Shown here one piece after another: positions 26,001-37,625 of a stretch of DNA of 64,000 nt. The position numbers and the translations under genes are program-made. The notes beneath the pieces were generated by a model. That model searched no databases, was not told the DNA's origin, and worked only from the letters and a program-made list of their open reading frames with translations. Source of the stretch: Anastatus disparis (taxonomy: Eukaryota; Arthropoda; Insecta; Hymenoptera; Eupelmidae). The number at the start of each line of letters is the position of its first letter. The first letter of the stretch is position 1. The stretch is from NCBI GenBank assembly GCA_017163975.1, contig JAFFSR010000227.1, positions 3,720,001-3,784,000 on the forward strand, written 5' to 3'.

Positions 26001-29000
26001 ACTTGCGATAACATATAACAATGAGGCTTTAGGTTTAATTCAACTTTTGCTTGTTTTATCAATGGACTTCGGGTGCGCGATGTTATTATTATTGCGAAGG
26101 TATGTCTAGTGGTTACGTTTGGTAAAGTGGTTTATTGATTTTCGTAGGAAAAGTGAAAATTTAAGTGCTCGCGGTGGAGATGTTTATGGATAAAGTAACT
26201 CGAGTGTTTTCCAATTTGCCGATGAAAATTTCGTTTTTAAATTAAAACAAGATTTTTATCAAATTTCTTACTACATGGTAAATTTAACATTTTTGTACTT
26301 GGAAAAGAAATTGAAAAAAACAAACAATGAGAACAATATATTTGGAGCTAAAGTTTCGTACAAGTGTCATGTAAAAAGTAAAATGAGACTCTTTTGTCGT
26401 TCTTGTTTTTACATCAAAATAAGATTTCAGTATGTTGCACGAGAAAATATAAAATGACAAAAAGGTAAAATTATTTTTCTCGAAATAAAATCTTATATTT
26501 TACAGTATTGCGAAAAATAATTTAATTTTACTCCAAAAGTATATTTGTCATTTTGAAACAAGTATTGTCTTTTTACTAAAACGAAAAAAGTTATTTTTCT
26601 CCAGCAAATGTTTAATTCTATTTAATAAAAAAATTTTTAATATTTAACATTTTTTAAAAAGAAGATTATCAATTCTTTTTAACGTTTAAAAATTCAATTA
26701 AAACGAAACGTTGCTTATAAAAAGTAAAAATTATGAAAATATGTGAAATGCTATCACGTCAAATTGCCCAATGATTTAAAGATAAGTTATCTTCCTGCCT
26801 GCAGAAACAAGGTATCTTATTCATAAACGTCGTCTTGAAAAATAATGATGTTCGCAATGGCGCATCTAATTAACGTGAATAAATTATGCGTGAACGAAAA
26901 ACCGTGCAGAAAAAAAGAAGAAACTGAAAGCAAACATCAAGGACTTGAGACAGGAAGAAACTAAACGAAGCATGACGTGTATCTACGAACATTAAACGGC
27001 ACCCACACATACACACATGTGATGCATACGTTCTCTTTTTATTTGCAAAAAAAAAAACAAACAAACAAAACGTTAGCTCTTTTCTCGTTTGAAAAAAAAA
27101 GTGAACAAAAACATAACGTAACAACAGACGTATACACATGAAAAAGCGAGTGCAACGTGAAAAAGAAAAGGAAAAATGGAAAAAAATAAAAGAAAACCAA
27201 GAGAGAAATGTGGAACGAGCAGCCGTAGGGACAAAGTGTGTAACGAAGGTGGCGGAACGCGAGAAAATATTTTACAATTAGCATTTTTCACGTAATGTTC
27301 ATTTCCCTTTTTTATTTCTTCTTTTCTCTTCTCTTCTTTTTTTCAATTTCTCTATGTTCTTGGCTATACAAAACCCTTCTTCATTTCCTGAATGTGTATA
27401 AAACTATATACACCAAAGAACAATAAATATGCGCGAGAAACTTAAAAGGAGCGTGAAAAGACGATTTATGCATATAAGCTGTCGCAGTATCGTTCTACTT
27501 GCTATACCTCTTTTTTTTCATAGTCTTTTTTTATTTTATTTTTAAAACCTAGTATTTTGCACATGTGTACATAAACACCAGAGCTGGAAGGGTACGTACA
27601 AACTATGCGGTGTGTACGTATATACAGTCACACGAGAAAAATTCGCCAAGAGTTTCGCGTCTCATGGAATCCGGTATGCGACAAGATAGAATGTTGTATA
27701 TACATACACGTAGTCGTGGGGGGTAAAAGTTTTGGAAGAGCGATGGTGCGTGAAAAAGTACGATATAAAGACTTTCGTATATATATTTTTTTCTTTTTTA
27801 CTTATTCTTCTTATTTTTCTTTTGGTAAGCTCGTCAAGTGTGTGTGTGTTTCTTTTTTGTGTTCTTTGGAAGATAAGATATGAAAAAGCACAGAAGCTTT
27901 ATATGGTTAATGAGATAAATTTGTCTTTTAATGAGACCTTTTCCTTGTTCATGGCAAACTTATTTTTCAAAAGGAAGAAAAAAGAGAGCTCGCGTGGAAA
28001 GGGAGTGAGAAATTACGAGAGTTTTTGAAGACTTTTTTTTTGGTAATGGATATATTGTTTGTTTGCTGAGGAAAATTTTTGATATATTTTTGAAGATGCT
28101 CTTTGGGTTGATTTTTTTTCTTGTTTTTATAACGAATTATGTAGGAAATGAAAAGTTTATTTGAAATTTATGTTTAAAGTCGTTTATTTAGGTTTGTAGG
28201 TCAGTTGAAATTTATTTTTAGAATGTTTACTTATCGCACATAGAAGGATGTAGTCTAACTCGTTTTCTAATATTTTTCTGGATAATAATTTTTAAAGGTA
28301 AAGTTTTTTTTATAAATTAAAAGTTCATGCAGGGTTTTTACTTAAATTTATGATTAGCAGGGATGAATAAACATTTTTTAACGAAAAAAAGCTACACAAA
28401 TTAAAAAATACATATAACTTTAAAAGCAAAATAAAATAATTTATTAAATTTTTGCTTTCTTTTATTAATTAAATAATACATGACTCATAAAAGAACAAAT
28501 ATTAACAACGAATATGTAATATTCTTATAAAAGTGTAAAATTTGTTCACAATAAAACAAACCTGGCATGTTTAAAAATATTATTACAAAAATATAATTCC
28601 ATAGAAATATTCCAATCGAAGTATTGCATTCAAATTAACGAGAAAATAGTCGAATAAAAATATATTGTAAACATTTTTTCACCGTAAAATCGTACCTTTT
28701 TAATCAACTAGTCGTATTCAACATCATACTTCGAACAATTTGAATTACGTTACATTTTAATGAATGCGCCCTTGTTATTTCAATAACAGATAGACACGAT
28801 GAATGTAAATAAATAATGGATATTTTTCACGTAGATAAAAATACAAATTAATTATTCATATCGAATTTTTTTTACAATTTTAATTCTTGTTCGGAAAATG
28901 AAAAGAAAATCTTAACGCTTGCATATTTGCATTTCTAAATTGTACTTCACTTTTTCCGGTCAGTGCTTTTTTCGAAAAGGATTACGATTATAATTGTTAA

Positions 29001-32000
29001 TATTACGTAAAGATAAAAACAAAAAATTACGAGAATAATTAAAAAATTCAAGATATTAGTAAAAATATATTACTTCATATTCCGATAAGAAATTAATTAA
29101 AATGGTTTTATAAGTGTATTAAATTTTTTTAAACGTAAAATAGGAAATTGACTTTCAGTCAATATATTTAACTTTTACTTGCTGTTAATTAAAAGTTGCA
29201 TAACAATGGATCGCTTATTACAATCAAATTGCTGTAACAAGTTAACAATTTACCATTAAAGCTTCAAACTTTGTAAACGCTTTTGCAAAATTATTAACAA
29301 CATTTAACAAAGTATTAACAAATAAATTAATTTAAAATTTCATAAATCATTTAAACAAGTTAATAATTTTTTTTCTCTTTCTCTTTTGTTTTTGGATTCG
29401 TTGCGAAGAAACGTAATCGAAAAAAAAAGATATGTCAATATAATTGAGTTTCTCATATAAAAGAAAATTTTATAAAGCTAGTTGATAGCTGATTGGTTTG
29501 CCGTGTACAATCGTCGGCAAATCTCATCGATCACTATTTCCACTAGACAGAAAGCTATGCCGTGTAAATAATGAATCGATAATCGATACCTCGCATGCTT
29601 TTCTCAATACACCTTGCTTAGTTTTTTTTCCTTTCTTATACCTTATTTGGTAAATTCAATTTGGCGAATGTCTTGCGCGAAACAAGAGGTTGTAAGGTTC
29701 TATTCTTTTTTTTTATTTATTTTTAGATGAAGAATGTAAAAATTTTCAATAAAATACGCTTCGATAAAATTTGTCGTAAATTTAGCTAAAGTTTTTAATA
29801 CGATGTTAAATCTGTAAGCTTGATAAATAGCTCGATGGCTATATACTTTTTTTTATTTGTAACGAAGTAAATTACATAAATATATATGTAATGGACTTCA
29901 TGGAGAGGGTATGAACTTTTTTTTTTCACTCTCGTTTTAATATTGGGTACGCAGGCATACCGTGGAAAAATAAATAAACGAAGTGAGATAAGAGAATTAT
30001 TGCAGTAATATTTTTATTTTTAAAATATTCGAGTTCACGAGGATTATTTTAATTTAATTTGTGAAGTCAATAATTTTGTTTTATTATTTTTATCAGCGTT
30101 ATTTTTATATAAAAATAAAATATACGATTATGAAAATATAATTTATTACAATAATAAAAAGTAATATAAATCATGCTTTATGAATTAATTAAAAAAGTTT
30201 TATAAATATAGTCGATAACTTATTCATATGTGCATATATTAACATGTTATTTATACTCAAAATAAAAGCTTCAAACGTCAATTTTTATATCGCAGTTTAT
30301 TAATAAAATTATTTTTTCTCCCAACCCTCGCTACAGAAAAGTTAATAAATCAACATTTGAATAAAAAATAAACTTGGCGAATTAAAATCCGCGAACAAAC
30401 GCTAAAAAGAAGAATAAGAAAAAAAGCATAAATTCAAACCTATAAACTCGAAGCTTTTAAAAATCTTCACGTTTCATTCTCTCAACAATCCCCGCTTTCT
30501 CTTAAATAAGAAATAAATCCCGGAGTATCCAACTTCCATTCTTGCGACTTTATTCCCCTTTTTTTTAACCATGCACATACGCATTTTATTGCTATTGACG
30601 CCACCACTTTAAACTTGTTTTTTTTTCCTATTGGATGTATATATCGTCGAACGTTATAAACTTTTTTCTTCTTCCACTTTTTTTTTTGTCGTATAATAGT
30701 TATCTTTACACGGAACGTACATTTAAGAAAGGAGATTCGTTCTTAAGAGCAGAAGAAAAAACTGGAAGTTTATTTAGGGGCTTGAAATAATGTACAGGAA
30801 GAATACGCTTGGATACGCATGTGGTGCTTGACTTTGTGCTTGGACGAGGACGTTAATAGAGCGAAAAATAGAAAAAGAGTAGAGTTTAGAAAAAAGAAAC
30901 ATTTGCGCACAAACGATCGCGCTTCATTAAGTATTAAGAGCTCGGATATTTTTGTTGTAAGGGTGGTTTAGAGATATTGTTTATTATTTACGGTGCTTAA
31001 AAAATCATAAATATTGTTTTTCTTTTCATGTTTTGCTAGTAGAGTATATAGAAAATTTTGTTATATTTTTTTGCAGTCGAGTAAATCGAACAGACAAAAA
31101 CTCTTTTTCGAGCAGATCTATTGGAACAATTTATTTTGGTATTGTGTACTTTTCCAAACGAGAAAATTTTACTTTTTTGTACGAAAAATTTTTGTTCTAG
31201 TATACTGAGCTTTATACTTTCATTTTGAATTGCGAAAGCTAAATTTAGATAAATATATTAACGTATACAAATTTTGACTTTCATTTATTGATGCATTGAC
31301 AAAACATTATTAAAAGAGGTCGTCAGTGGCTCAGTCGGTTGAACGATGGATTCGTAATCTCGAGGTCCCGGGTTCGATTCCCGCTCTCGACCGATTGATA
31401 CAAGCACCACTGTACATTACATGTGCTTTGTTCACAAACACACTGAAACGACCTCCGTCGCTAATTGGTATCGTAATGATAACTGAAATATAGTGACGTT
31501 AAATAAGATTAAAAAAAAAACATTCAATAATTGTTTAATGCTATCGTTTCCGCAATTAAATTTTGTAATAATATTTTTACAGTTTTTACAATTTTTAATA
31601 AATTTAGAATAATTTGTAACTCAACTATGAAAAATATAATAGTCACTTTCATTACAAGGGCTTATTTCAGTCTTTATGTAAGAAAAATTTTGTAATCATT
31701 TTTTAATCCAATGAAGCAAAAGTTTCCATTTAAAATAAATACACTTTTTAATGCATTTTATTTCATGATGGTTTGGTACTCGAAAAAGATACATTGAACT
31801 AGAGAAAAAAGAGTTAATTCCAATTGATACGCTCAAAAAAAATTTATTTTTTCAATTTTTGGTTGAGAAAAGTCAAATTCTCTGTTGGATTGTTCATGTT
31901 CGTAAAATGTAAAATAAAACCTTGGAGAAATGTTAAAAATGATTTATCGTGATTTATTGAAATTTATCATGACATATGCAATAAATTATTTTATTATTTT

Positions 32001-35000
32001 TCAACTCATAAATCTCTTTCGTTACATAAAATAATTCATTATGAACCGATTCGTTTTTTCAACGAAAATTTTAAAATTACTCGTAATGTTTCAAAGAATT
32101 AAAAATAAAAGTATTTTATTTACGGTCATATATTATCGTTTAATGCTATCAAATGATATATTTATTTGAAGGAATTGAATTTGAAAAACTTTTTTCATGA
32201 ACTATAATAAAAGTCTAATAAAATGAATTGTCTCTTCGATAATTTAATATAACTCGTCAGCGTCTCCAATAAAATTGACAGTTGTAAATGATACTTGTAT
32301 ACGAAGTTTATTCATGGCACATCAAAGATATCTTTTATTCTTGATTATCATATGCAGTTACTAGATAATATAGATTTTATAAAATATAGCAAAATGATAC
32401 TTTAAAAAGAATTAATTTTTCATTTTGAAAAATAAAAAATTGTTTTTGCTTTTGATCAATATTGTAAATTTAAAATGTTCGCGCAATTTTCACATTTCAT
32501 TTATCGTTTTTAGTAAAGAAATAAAAAGAGAGTAAACAGTAAAGTTCAAGTTTCAAGTCGATCATGCCGGGCTGTATCTGGGGACATCTCTCCCTTCCCC
32601 GATTACATTAGTTTTCCATGATTGAAGGGCATCGGGACAGAGAAGTGAAAGTTTTCTGCGAGCGGGCGTGGCACAGAGTCAATCGACAAATTATTCAGTA
32701 ACATATTTGTTTAGAAAGATTAAAAAAATTGAAAGTGAATATTGTTGCAAATATAATTTTTAGTTATTACTAAATGATGTTTAAAAAGATCAACTTCACC
32801 GATTTTTAGTTAATCTTATATTGTGATAATACATTTAAGTTACTCAATTTACTACACTACATCAACTTAATTATCAATCATTCGTGATCTTGTAAAATGA
32901 TTATTTTTATTGCTTCTATTTATTATAATTTATCTTGGCAAATTCTTTAAATTAAAAAGTTCATTTACATTTATGAATACATCAAAAATTAAATGAATCA
33001 TTCAATTAGTATTAAAGCGTTGATCATATTTATTTTTTTCATTTTTTTATGCAAATTATCAATTAGCATCTTTATCTCCATCAAATCATCTCAATTGAAA
33101 TAGAAGAAAAATTCACCATCCAATATTTCCTCACCTTATAAATCCGTTCGGGCTCCGTACCGCCAAACTTTTACTTAAAACGAAAGGAACGTAAAAAAAA
33201 AAATAAGAAAGAAAAAGATGGTAAATCAAGAATCGGTTGGTCGGCTAACCACCGGCGCTCATTAAGCTCGGCTGAATCAAGAAGGCGGCCTCTTGAATTT
33301 TTTAAAAGGCAAAGTCGCGCTTCGCGTTTTATATATTTTCTTTTTTCTTTTATTTTTTTTTTTTGGGCAATTTCTCATCTCTTTTGTCGTCCACACTTTT
33401 GAATCGAAACGAACAAAGCTCTTGGCGTTCGATAGTCGCACACAGTCTTTGAAAAATGGTAAAAAATAAAGGAGAGAGAGAGAGAAGAATCTCAGAAAGA
33501 TAGAAATAGGAAGGAGCTTTAACGAGTCGTTCTTACAGTTCATGGACCTTTGACCTGGGCTACAAGCACACGTACCTTTTTTTTATATATACATATATAC
33601 ACTTTCACATACAAGTGACATGTCAGCTTTCTAACACTTTTCTGGGAGATGGATGGATAAAAAAAAGAGAGAAAAAAAGAAAGGATAGATTTTGTGAGAA
33701 TTGACTATATGTATATAAGTTTTGTAAAACCATCTGGATTTTCAAGAGGTTTGTTGAAGGAAAATCTTACTTTAATAGGATTCTTCCTTTTCGAACGTTC
33801 GATTGAGCGTAAAATTTTCTAGTGCATTTTTCAAATAAGCTAGTTTATTAAGAACTTGAAAGATGAATTTATTTCAATATTTATAGTCGATATGCTAAGC
33901 TGTGATTTTTTAATAAGAAAAATTTTTTTCATATTGGAAAAATAATTCAGAATATAATTGATATTTGAATATTAATTCTGAAAATTAAAAACGTTTTTGT
34001 CTAAATTTTATAACTATATTAATGTTTTTGTAATAACAAACAAAGGGTACAGTTAGCAGGTTACGAATTTGAATGAAACTGGGTAAAGTTACCTGACGCA
34101 TAATATCCAAGAAAAATATCTTTAAGCATTTCAGAGATCTTTTCCAAGTAATAATTACAATTTTAGAAAATTTACGTTGAATTTTCATGATGGAAGTCTA
34201 AACTTTACTTCCATCACTTTGGTAACAACAAGATTCAAAAAAGAAAATCAAAGTTTAACATAAAAGCTTATCCGCTGAAGTGTTATGAACCTTTGGAAGC
34301 AAAATAGAATTCAACACATAAGTAAAACTATTATTTAAATGAATAATTTTTTGATTTATTCTACTTTTTTAAAGATATATAACTTTTGAATGAACAAAGC
34401 TATCATTAACTTTGGAAATATCACAAATTCAAATTTATACTTTATAGTTTTATTTTTCTCTTTTTTTGGATCCTGTGATTGTTGAGATATGGATGTGCAA
34501 GATTCAGAATGGATTTTAACAAAAATTTTGATAGTTTATAATAATTATGTGAATAAAATTCTATGAGATTATATGTATTTTTTCTTCATCATTATATTCG
34601 TCAAAAATATATTCTGAGAATTCCAATCAAAACCATAAACCAGAAACTACAGTTTTTTCTTATTATATTACTGTAACATAATGCTCTTATGGTTGTTACT
34701 AAGAGATCAAAGCCTTCAAAACTTAGAGATTAAAAATTAATTTTTTGTACAATTTAATTTAATTTAGTATTTTGTAAAGTATTAATAATTTATTTTAAAT
34801 ATATTATATATTTATTTTAAAATTTGTTTCCAATACTTAACATTATTGTAAAAGAAATAGAAAAAATTGTAAGATTTAAAAATATGTATATGATAAATCC
34901 GATGTACATTAATATGATATACTAGCAGCTGTTACATGTTATGAAAAAAAAAATGTAATAACAAGAAACATGATATTTTTAAAGTATCTTTTATATTTTG

Positions 35001-36909
35001 TAATGATCCAGATTAACTAAAATAAATGGCTTCAGTAAATCCTTTATACAAACGTTGATTTATTATACACAACAATTCTAAGGTCACACCAACTCGGAGA
35101 TATGAAAAAAATGTTAGCAGATAAAAATTTAAGACTTGATATTAATAAATAATAAAAAAAATTGAATGAAGCCATTACATAAATATAACATAAAAAAAGA
35201 AAAAAAAAAAAGACAAAAAAAAATATAATCACTTTATTCTACAACATTTAAATAAAATTAAGAAATAAATCCTTTTACCGTTGCGCGCAATCTGCGTACA
35301 AAGGAAGCGAGTTAAAAAGCAGCTAAAAGCCCGGAAAAAAGGAGAAGAAAAAAAAAGAATGAGAAAAGAATAAGAGGCGCTAGGGCTTTCTTTTTTTCTG
35401 TACAATGCTATAGGATTGCTTGAGCTTTGGCTATCGGTGCGGAAGAGGAACGATTACAACGTCACCTCTCTCTCTCTCTCTGACGTCAGTCTCTCGAATC
35501 TTTGAATTACAGAGGCTCTTTGCTGTGTTACCTCAACTCAACTATATCTGCCTTGATTAGGATTTTTACGAGAATTAAAGCTTCGATAGAAGAGAAGAGA
35601 ACATCTTTATTTCGAGAAAGGAGTATTTAATCTACTTTACGAAGAATGTTAGCTAATGACAGCTATTACTTCTTTCTTTTTTCTCCTTTACCAATTATTC
35701 ACTCGAGTGCGAAAATCCATTAAATAGAAATGTATATAAGATGTACTTTTATCTATCAAATTAAATCAATTCGATTAAAACAATTAATCAAAACTTGGAT
35801 GAATAACCTCTATTGTTTTTGGACAAATTTCAAATATATGCTATTTTTAAAATTATTTAATAAAATGAAGATTAAAATAAGAAATTTACAAAGGACATAT
35901 TTTATAATGTTATCAAATAAATAAAAATTTTACAATATTTAAGAGTTTATTTAATCTGTTTATTTTAATTATAAAGTAAATGTAAAAGATAATTGAATAT
36001 ATATTTTCACTTTGAAAAATTACAATTACAAAACTTTACAACAATGATATATTCATTTATCATGATGAGATTTCATTAAATTATATAAATATATTATTCT
36101 TAAATTTAAAATTAATAGAGAGTATATAAAAGTATAAATTTATAATCATCATACAAAAATTCCTGCCTGGAATCAATAATGTATATATTTCTTGCGGATT
36201 ATATTTTAAATCTAAATATTACATATTTTCGATATTATAAATAAACAATATCTTTTTCACATGAACCATAAATAAATAATATAAAATAAATATTAAAAAT
36301 TTAAAAATAAACAAATTAAACAAACATAAACATAATATTTATAAACCATAAAGAATTAAAACGTTATTTGTTGATTGTTATAAATATGTGTGAATTGCTA
36401 TTTATACAGTGAATAATTAATCAATCAAAAAATTTATTTAAATAAGCTTTTTTAAGCCAATTATAATTCGATAAGACAATTTTATTTTAATTATTGTTTA
36501 AAAAAAAAAAGTTTTTGATTAAATTAAGTTTCAGTGTAAAGCTAATTGGAAAACTTTTGCTCTAGAGCAAAAACATTAATTTTACATAATTTATAATGAA
36601 ATTATAGAAAAGATAATAATTTGAATTAACGAAAAAGTAATAAAAAAAATAAGACATTACCTCTTTAGCAACCATAACAGCAGTTGGCTCTTTCGGCGCG
36701 CTACAAATTATTCCAAGTTGGTAAAGTACTAGAAGAAAGAGCAGAGCCATAATAGCAATTATAGGAGCCCTGCGAGGGGGTCCACGTGAAAACAAAAACG
36801 TCATGGCTGAGCTCTTCGTCTGTTGGTAGTCATGCATATCCTCTTTTGCGCCGCGGCAAAAGATTAGCCGGAGAGCCTTACGCAATCTATCGACTAGCTT
36901 GTCATTTTT
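14002..36909 (-). CDS. Tpst: Tyrosylprotein sulfotransferase (TPST), seven exons
   Basis: Exons on the minus strand: A 36661-36909, B 23160-23293, C 21422-21530, D 18691-18885, E 16971-17224, F 14959-15156, G 14002-14095. All have GT/AG junctions and compatible phases; they join to at most 410 codons. Seen in order: a type II membrane anchor ([17 protein letters not shown]), 5'-PAPS-binding [17 protein letters not shown] with the catalytic Glu kept, CNKDPLTLK with the catalytic Lys, 3'-phosphate-binding [33 protein letters not shown] and [15 protein letters not shown] transfers sulfate from PAPS to tyrosines near acidic residues in secretory proteins in the trans-Golgi. Starting at the Met of MTFLFSRG (codon 36 of exon A) gives 375 residues, close to human TPST1/2 (370 and 377). 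The start is uncertain because exon A opens with a good acceptor and stays in frame. The identification is secure. Confidence 0.94.
14959..15156 (-). CDS. Tpst: TPST exon [14 protein letters not shown] to C-terminal domain
   Basis: Acceptor ATCTTTCAG; strong donor GTAAGT at 14958. Encodes [46 protein letters not shown] and SENTRK. An in-frame TAA lies inside the donor, so without splicing the protein would end at TRK; the consensus donor and a matching downstream exon favour splicing to exon G. Confidence 0.93.
16971..17224 (-). CDS. Tpst: TPST exon E: YEQLVLHP to GGVPLSK
   Basis: Acceptor TATAATTAG, donor GTACGT; phase 0 in, 2 out. Encodes [56 protein letters not shown] and VPLSK. The Ser of GGVPLSK corresponds to the catalytic Ser (S285 in human TPST2). 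The open frame continues past the donor into intron, which is why an uninterrupted ORF ends differently. Confidence 0.94.
17771..17800 (+). mobile_element. SINE-A head fragment
   Basis: Thirty bases, GGTCGTCAGTGGCTAATTCA then GTAGAGCGAT, match the first 30 bases of the SINE-A head, then the match stops abruptly at AAACAAATTA. It is on the same strand as copy 4, which begins about 145 bases downstream. Confidence 0.65.
17945..18146 (+). mobile_element. SINE-A copy 4 (tRNA-derived)
   Basis: Plus strand, in the TPST intron D-E, so antisense to the gene. Head GGCTCAGTCGGTAGAGCG, B-box GAGTTCGAATCCCGC, body with ACATGTGCTTTGTTC, tail ATAAATAAAAATAAAAAA. One of the better-preserved copies. Confidence 0.9.
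18691..18885 (-). CDS. Tpst: TPST exon D: catalytic Lys and 3'-phosphate-binding motif
   Basis: 65 codons, phase 0 at both ends; acceptor GACCAG, donor GTAACA. Encodes [30 protein letters not shown] and [22 protein letters not shown] carries the catalytic Lys of the family (K158 in human TPST2), and RDGRATVHS is the 3'-phosphate site. The intron starts GTAACAATTACAG, almost the same as the first bases of exon E. Confidence 0.95.
19434..19506 (+). other. tRNA-like Pol III promoter block, left arm
   Basis: Reads GGGGCAACGGTAGCGCATGG through to AGGGTTCGATTCCCCGGG, with an A-box-like GGTAGCGCATGGG and a perfect B box GGTTCGATTCC at 19489-19499. It points into the element. TTTTT about 35 bases after the B box would probably end a Pol III transcript early. 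The exact mirror lies at 21136-21202 on the minus strand. Confidence 0.65.
20132..20504. repeat. 39-bp tandem array at the palindrome loop
   Basis: About nine copies of a 39-base unit containing GGGGTTACCTACGGGTATCC then AGCTACCCTAGGGTACCCT. Units are nearly identical and much richer in G+C than the surroundings. Several sub-blocks (CCCTAGGG, GGGTACCC) are themselves palindromic. The array grades on both sides into more diverged repeats in the arms. Confidence 0.85.
21136..21202 (-). other. tRNA-like Pol III promoter block, right arm
   Basis: Reverse complement of the block in the left arm, with the same A-box-like and B-box sequences, so both promoters would point toward the loop. As in the left arm, a T-run follows the B box. 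It is part of the palindrome and not an independent tRNA gene. Confidence 0.65.
21422..21530 (-). CDS. Tpst: TPST exon C: catalytic Glu segment
   Basis: Acceptor CTTGTAG; donor GTATAT at 21421. Its first base completes an Arg codon begun in exon B. Encodes [18 protein letters not shown] and EEAGVSKE. The second acidic position (Glu99 in human TPST2, the catalytic base) is kept; the first is Gln. The donor is only 28 bases from the end of the large palindrome at 19244-21393, so splicing must work next to it. Confidence 0.94.
23160..23293 (-). CDS. Tpst: TPST exon B: 5'-phosphosulfate-binding loop
   Basis: Acceptor TTTACAG and donor GTTTGT; phase 0 in, phase 2 out. Encodes [30 protein letters not shown] and MMDAHPEV. 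The VPRSGTT loop holds the Arg that in human TPST2 (R78) is catalytic. Confidence 0.95.
24871..24895. repeat. Alternating purine/pyrimidine tract
   Basis: Twenty-five bases of strict alternation, TACGTGTACGTG then TGCGCGCGCGCGC, in an otherwise AT-rich intron. Such tracts can adopt Z-DNA; function not shown. Confidence 0.6.
31319..31521 (+). mobile_element. SINE-A copy 5 (tRNA-derived)
   Basis: Plus strand, in TPST intron A-B. It has the most complete head: GTCGTCAGTGGCTCAGTCGG, CGGGTTCGATTCCCGC with a perfect B box and T stem, then the family body and an A10 tail. AAAACATT before the head (31301) and after the tail (31518) is a possible target-site duplication. Confidence 0.92.
35466..35488. 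promoter_or_regulatory. CT repeat next to CRE palindrome
   Basis: Eight CT repeats (35466-35481) run into TGACGTCA (35481-35488), the full CREB/ATF octamer; another ACGTCA half-site lies at 35459-35464. The surroundings (35280-35530) are richer in G+C than the rest of the intron. CT/GA repeats bind GAGA-type factors in insects. It could be an enhancer or an internal TPST promoter; only the motifs are seen. Confidence 0.4.
36661..36909 (-). CDS. Tpst: TPST exon A: cytoplasmic N-terminus and membrane anchor
   Basis: 83 codons between the acceptor TGATTACAG (36910-36918) and the donor GTAATG (36660). Candidate starts are the Met of MHDYQQ (codon 25) and of MTFLFSRG (codon 36). The basic SRGPPRR before the hydrophobic stretch fits a type II Golgi protein. 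No stop interrupts the frame back to the acceptor, so an upstream coding exon cannot be excluded. The stem segment continues into exon B. Confidence 0.85.
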
Positions 36910-37426
36910 CTGTAATCACAAAATTATTTTATCGAAATTAATAATGATTTAGATTAACTGTAAAAAAATATATTGATGTCAATGCGATTCTTATAGTATG
37001 ATTTTTAATAAACTTTTAATTATTATATTTGTAAAACATAAATTGCAATAACACGTGGTTGATTCAATCCTAGAATCTAAAAAACCACTTTTTTTCTTTA
37101 GAAAGATCAATACTCTTATATTGCAATATTAAAAAAAAATTTATTCATATTTTTATAAATTGCCTTCTATTTTTATTCAAATATTCAAATCAAACGTCTG
37201 AAACCTAGTTCATTAACATCTACAAACAGATAAAATACTGTTTAAAAAAAGCAGAGTTCATTGTCTAAATTATATGAATTTGTTATTTCTAATATATCAT
37301 AGTGTTTCTAATATTTCATAAAAACGATGACTTAGTTATGATAACTAACGTATAAATATATATCGATTAATAGGATAGTTTCGATAACTTGATATAATAC
37401 AATCAACAGATTACACATCGAGAGAA

Positions 37427-37625
37427 CTCAGTGGCTCACTCGGTAGAGCGATGGATTCATAATCTCGAGGTCTCGAGTTCGAATCCCGCTCTCGTCTAAT
37501 TTATACAAGCAAGCACCACTGTACGTTACATGTGCTTTGTTCACAAATACACTGACGATCTTTGTCGCTAATTAGCATTGTAATAATAGCATAAATACAG
37601 CGACTTTAAATAAAATAAAAACAAA
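37427..37625 (+). mobile_element. SINE-A copy 6 (tRNA-derived)
   Basis: Plus strand, about 0.5 kb upstream of TPST exon A. Head GGCTCACTCGGTAGAGCG, B-box GAGTTCGAATCCCGC, body with a duplicated AAGC before ACCACTG, and tail TAAATAAAATAAAAAC. If a 5' non-coding exon lies further upstream, this copy is also intronic. Confidence 0.9.

Larger units (their letters stand above)
23294..36660 (-). other. TPST intron A-B, 13.4 kb
   Basis: No exon or gene recognised. It holds SINE-A copy 5 (31319-31521), a 25-base alternating purine/pyrimidine tract (24871-24895), a CT repeat plus CRE palindrome (35466-35488), a GA repeat near 33473, and GC-richer patches at 32560-32700 and 33160-33310. The small open frames here (about 60-98 residues) look like chance ORFs in low-complexity sequence. 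A long first intron with richer patches is a common place for enhancers, but that is inference. Confidence 0.6.

Noticed and set aside
26870..27291. Overlapping Phe-rich ORFs on the minus strand
   Set aside because: They arise from A/G-rich low-complexity sequence on the plus strand; several frames are open at once.
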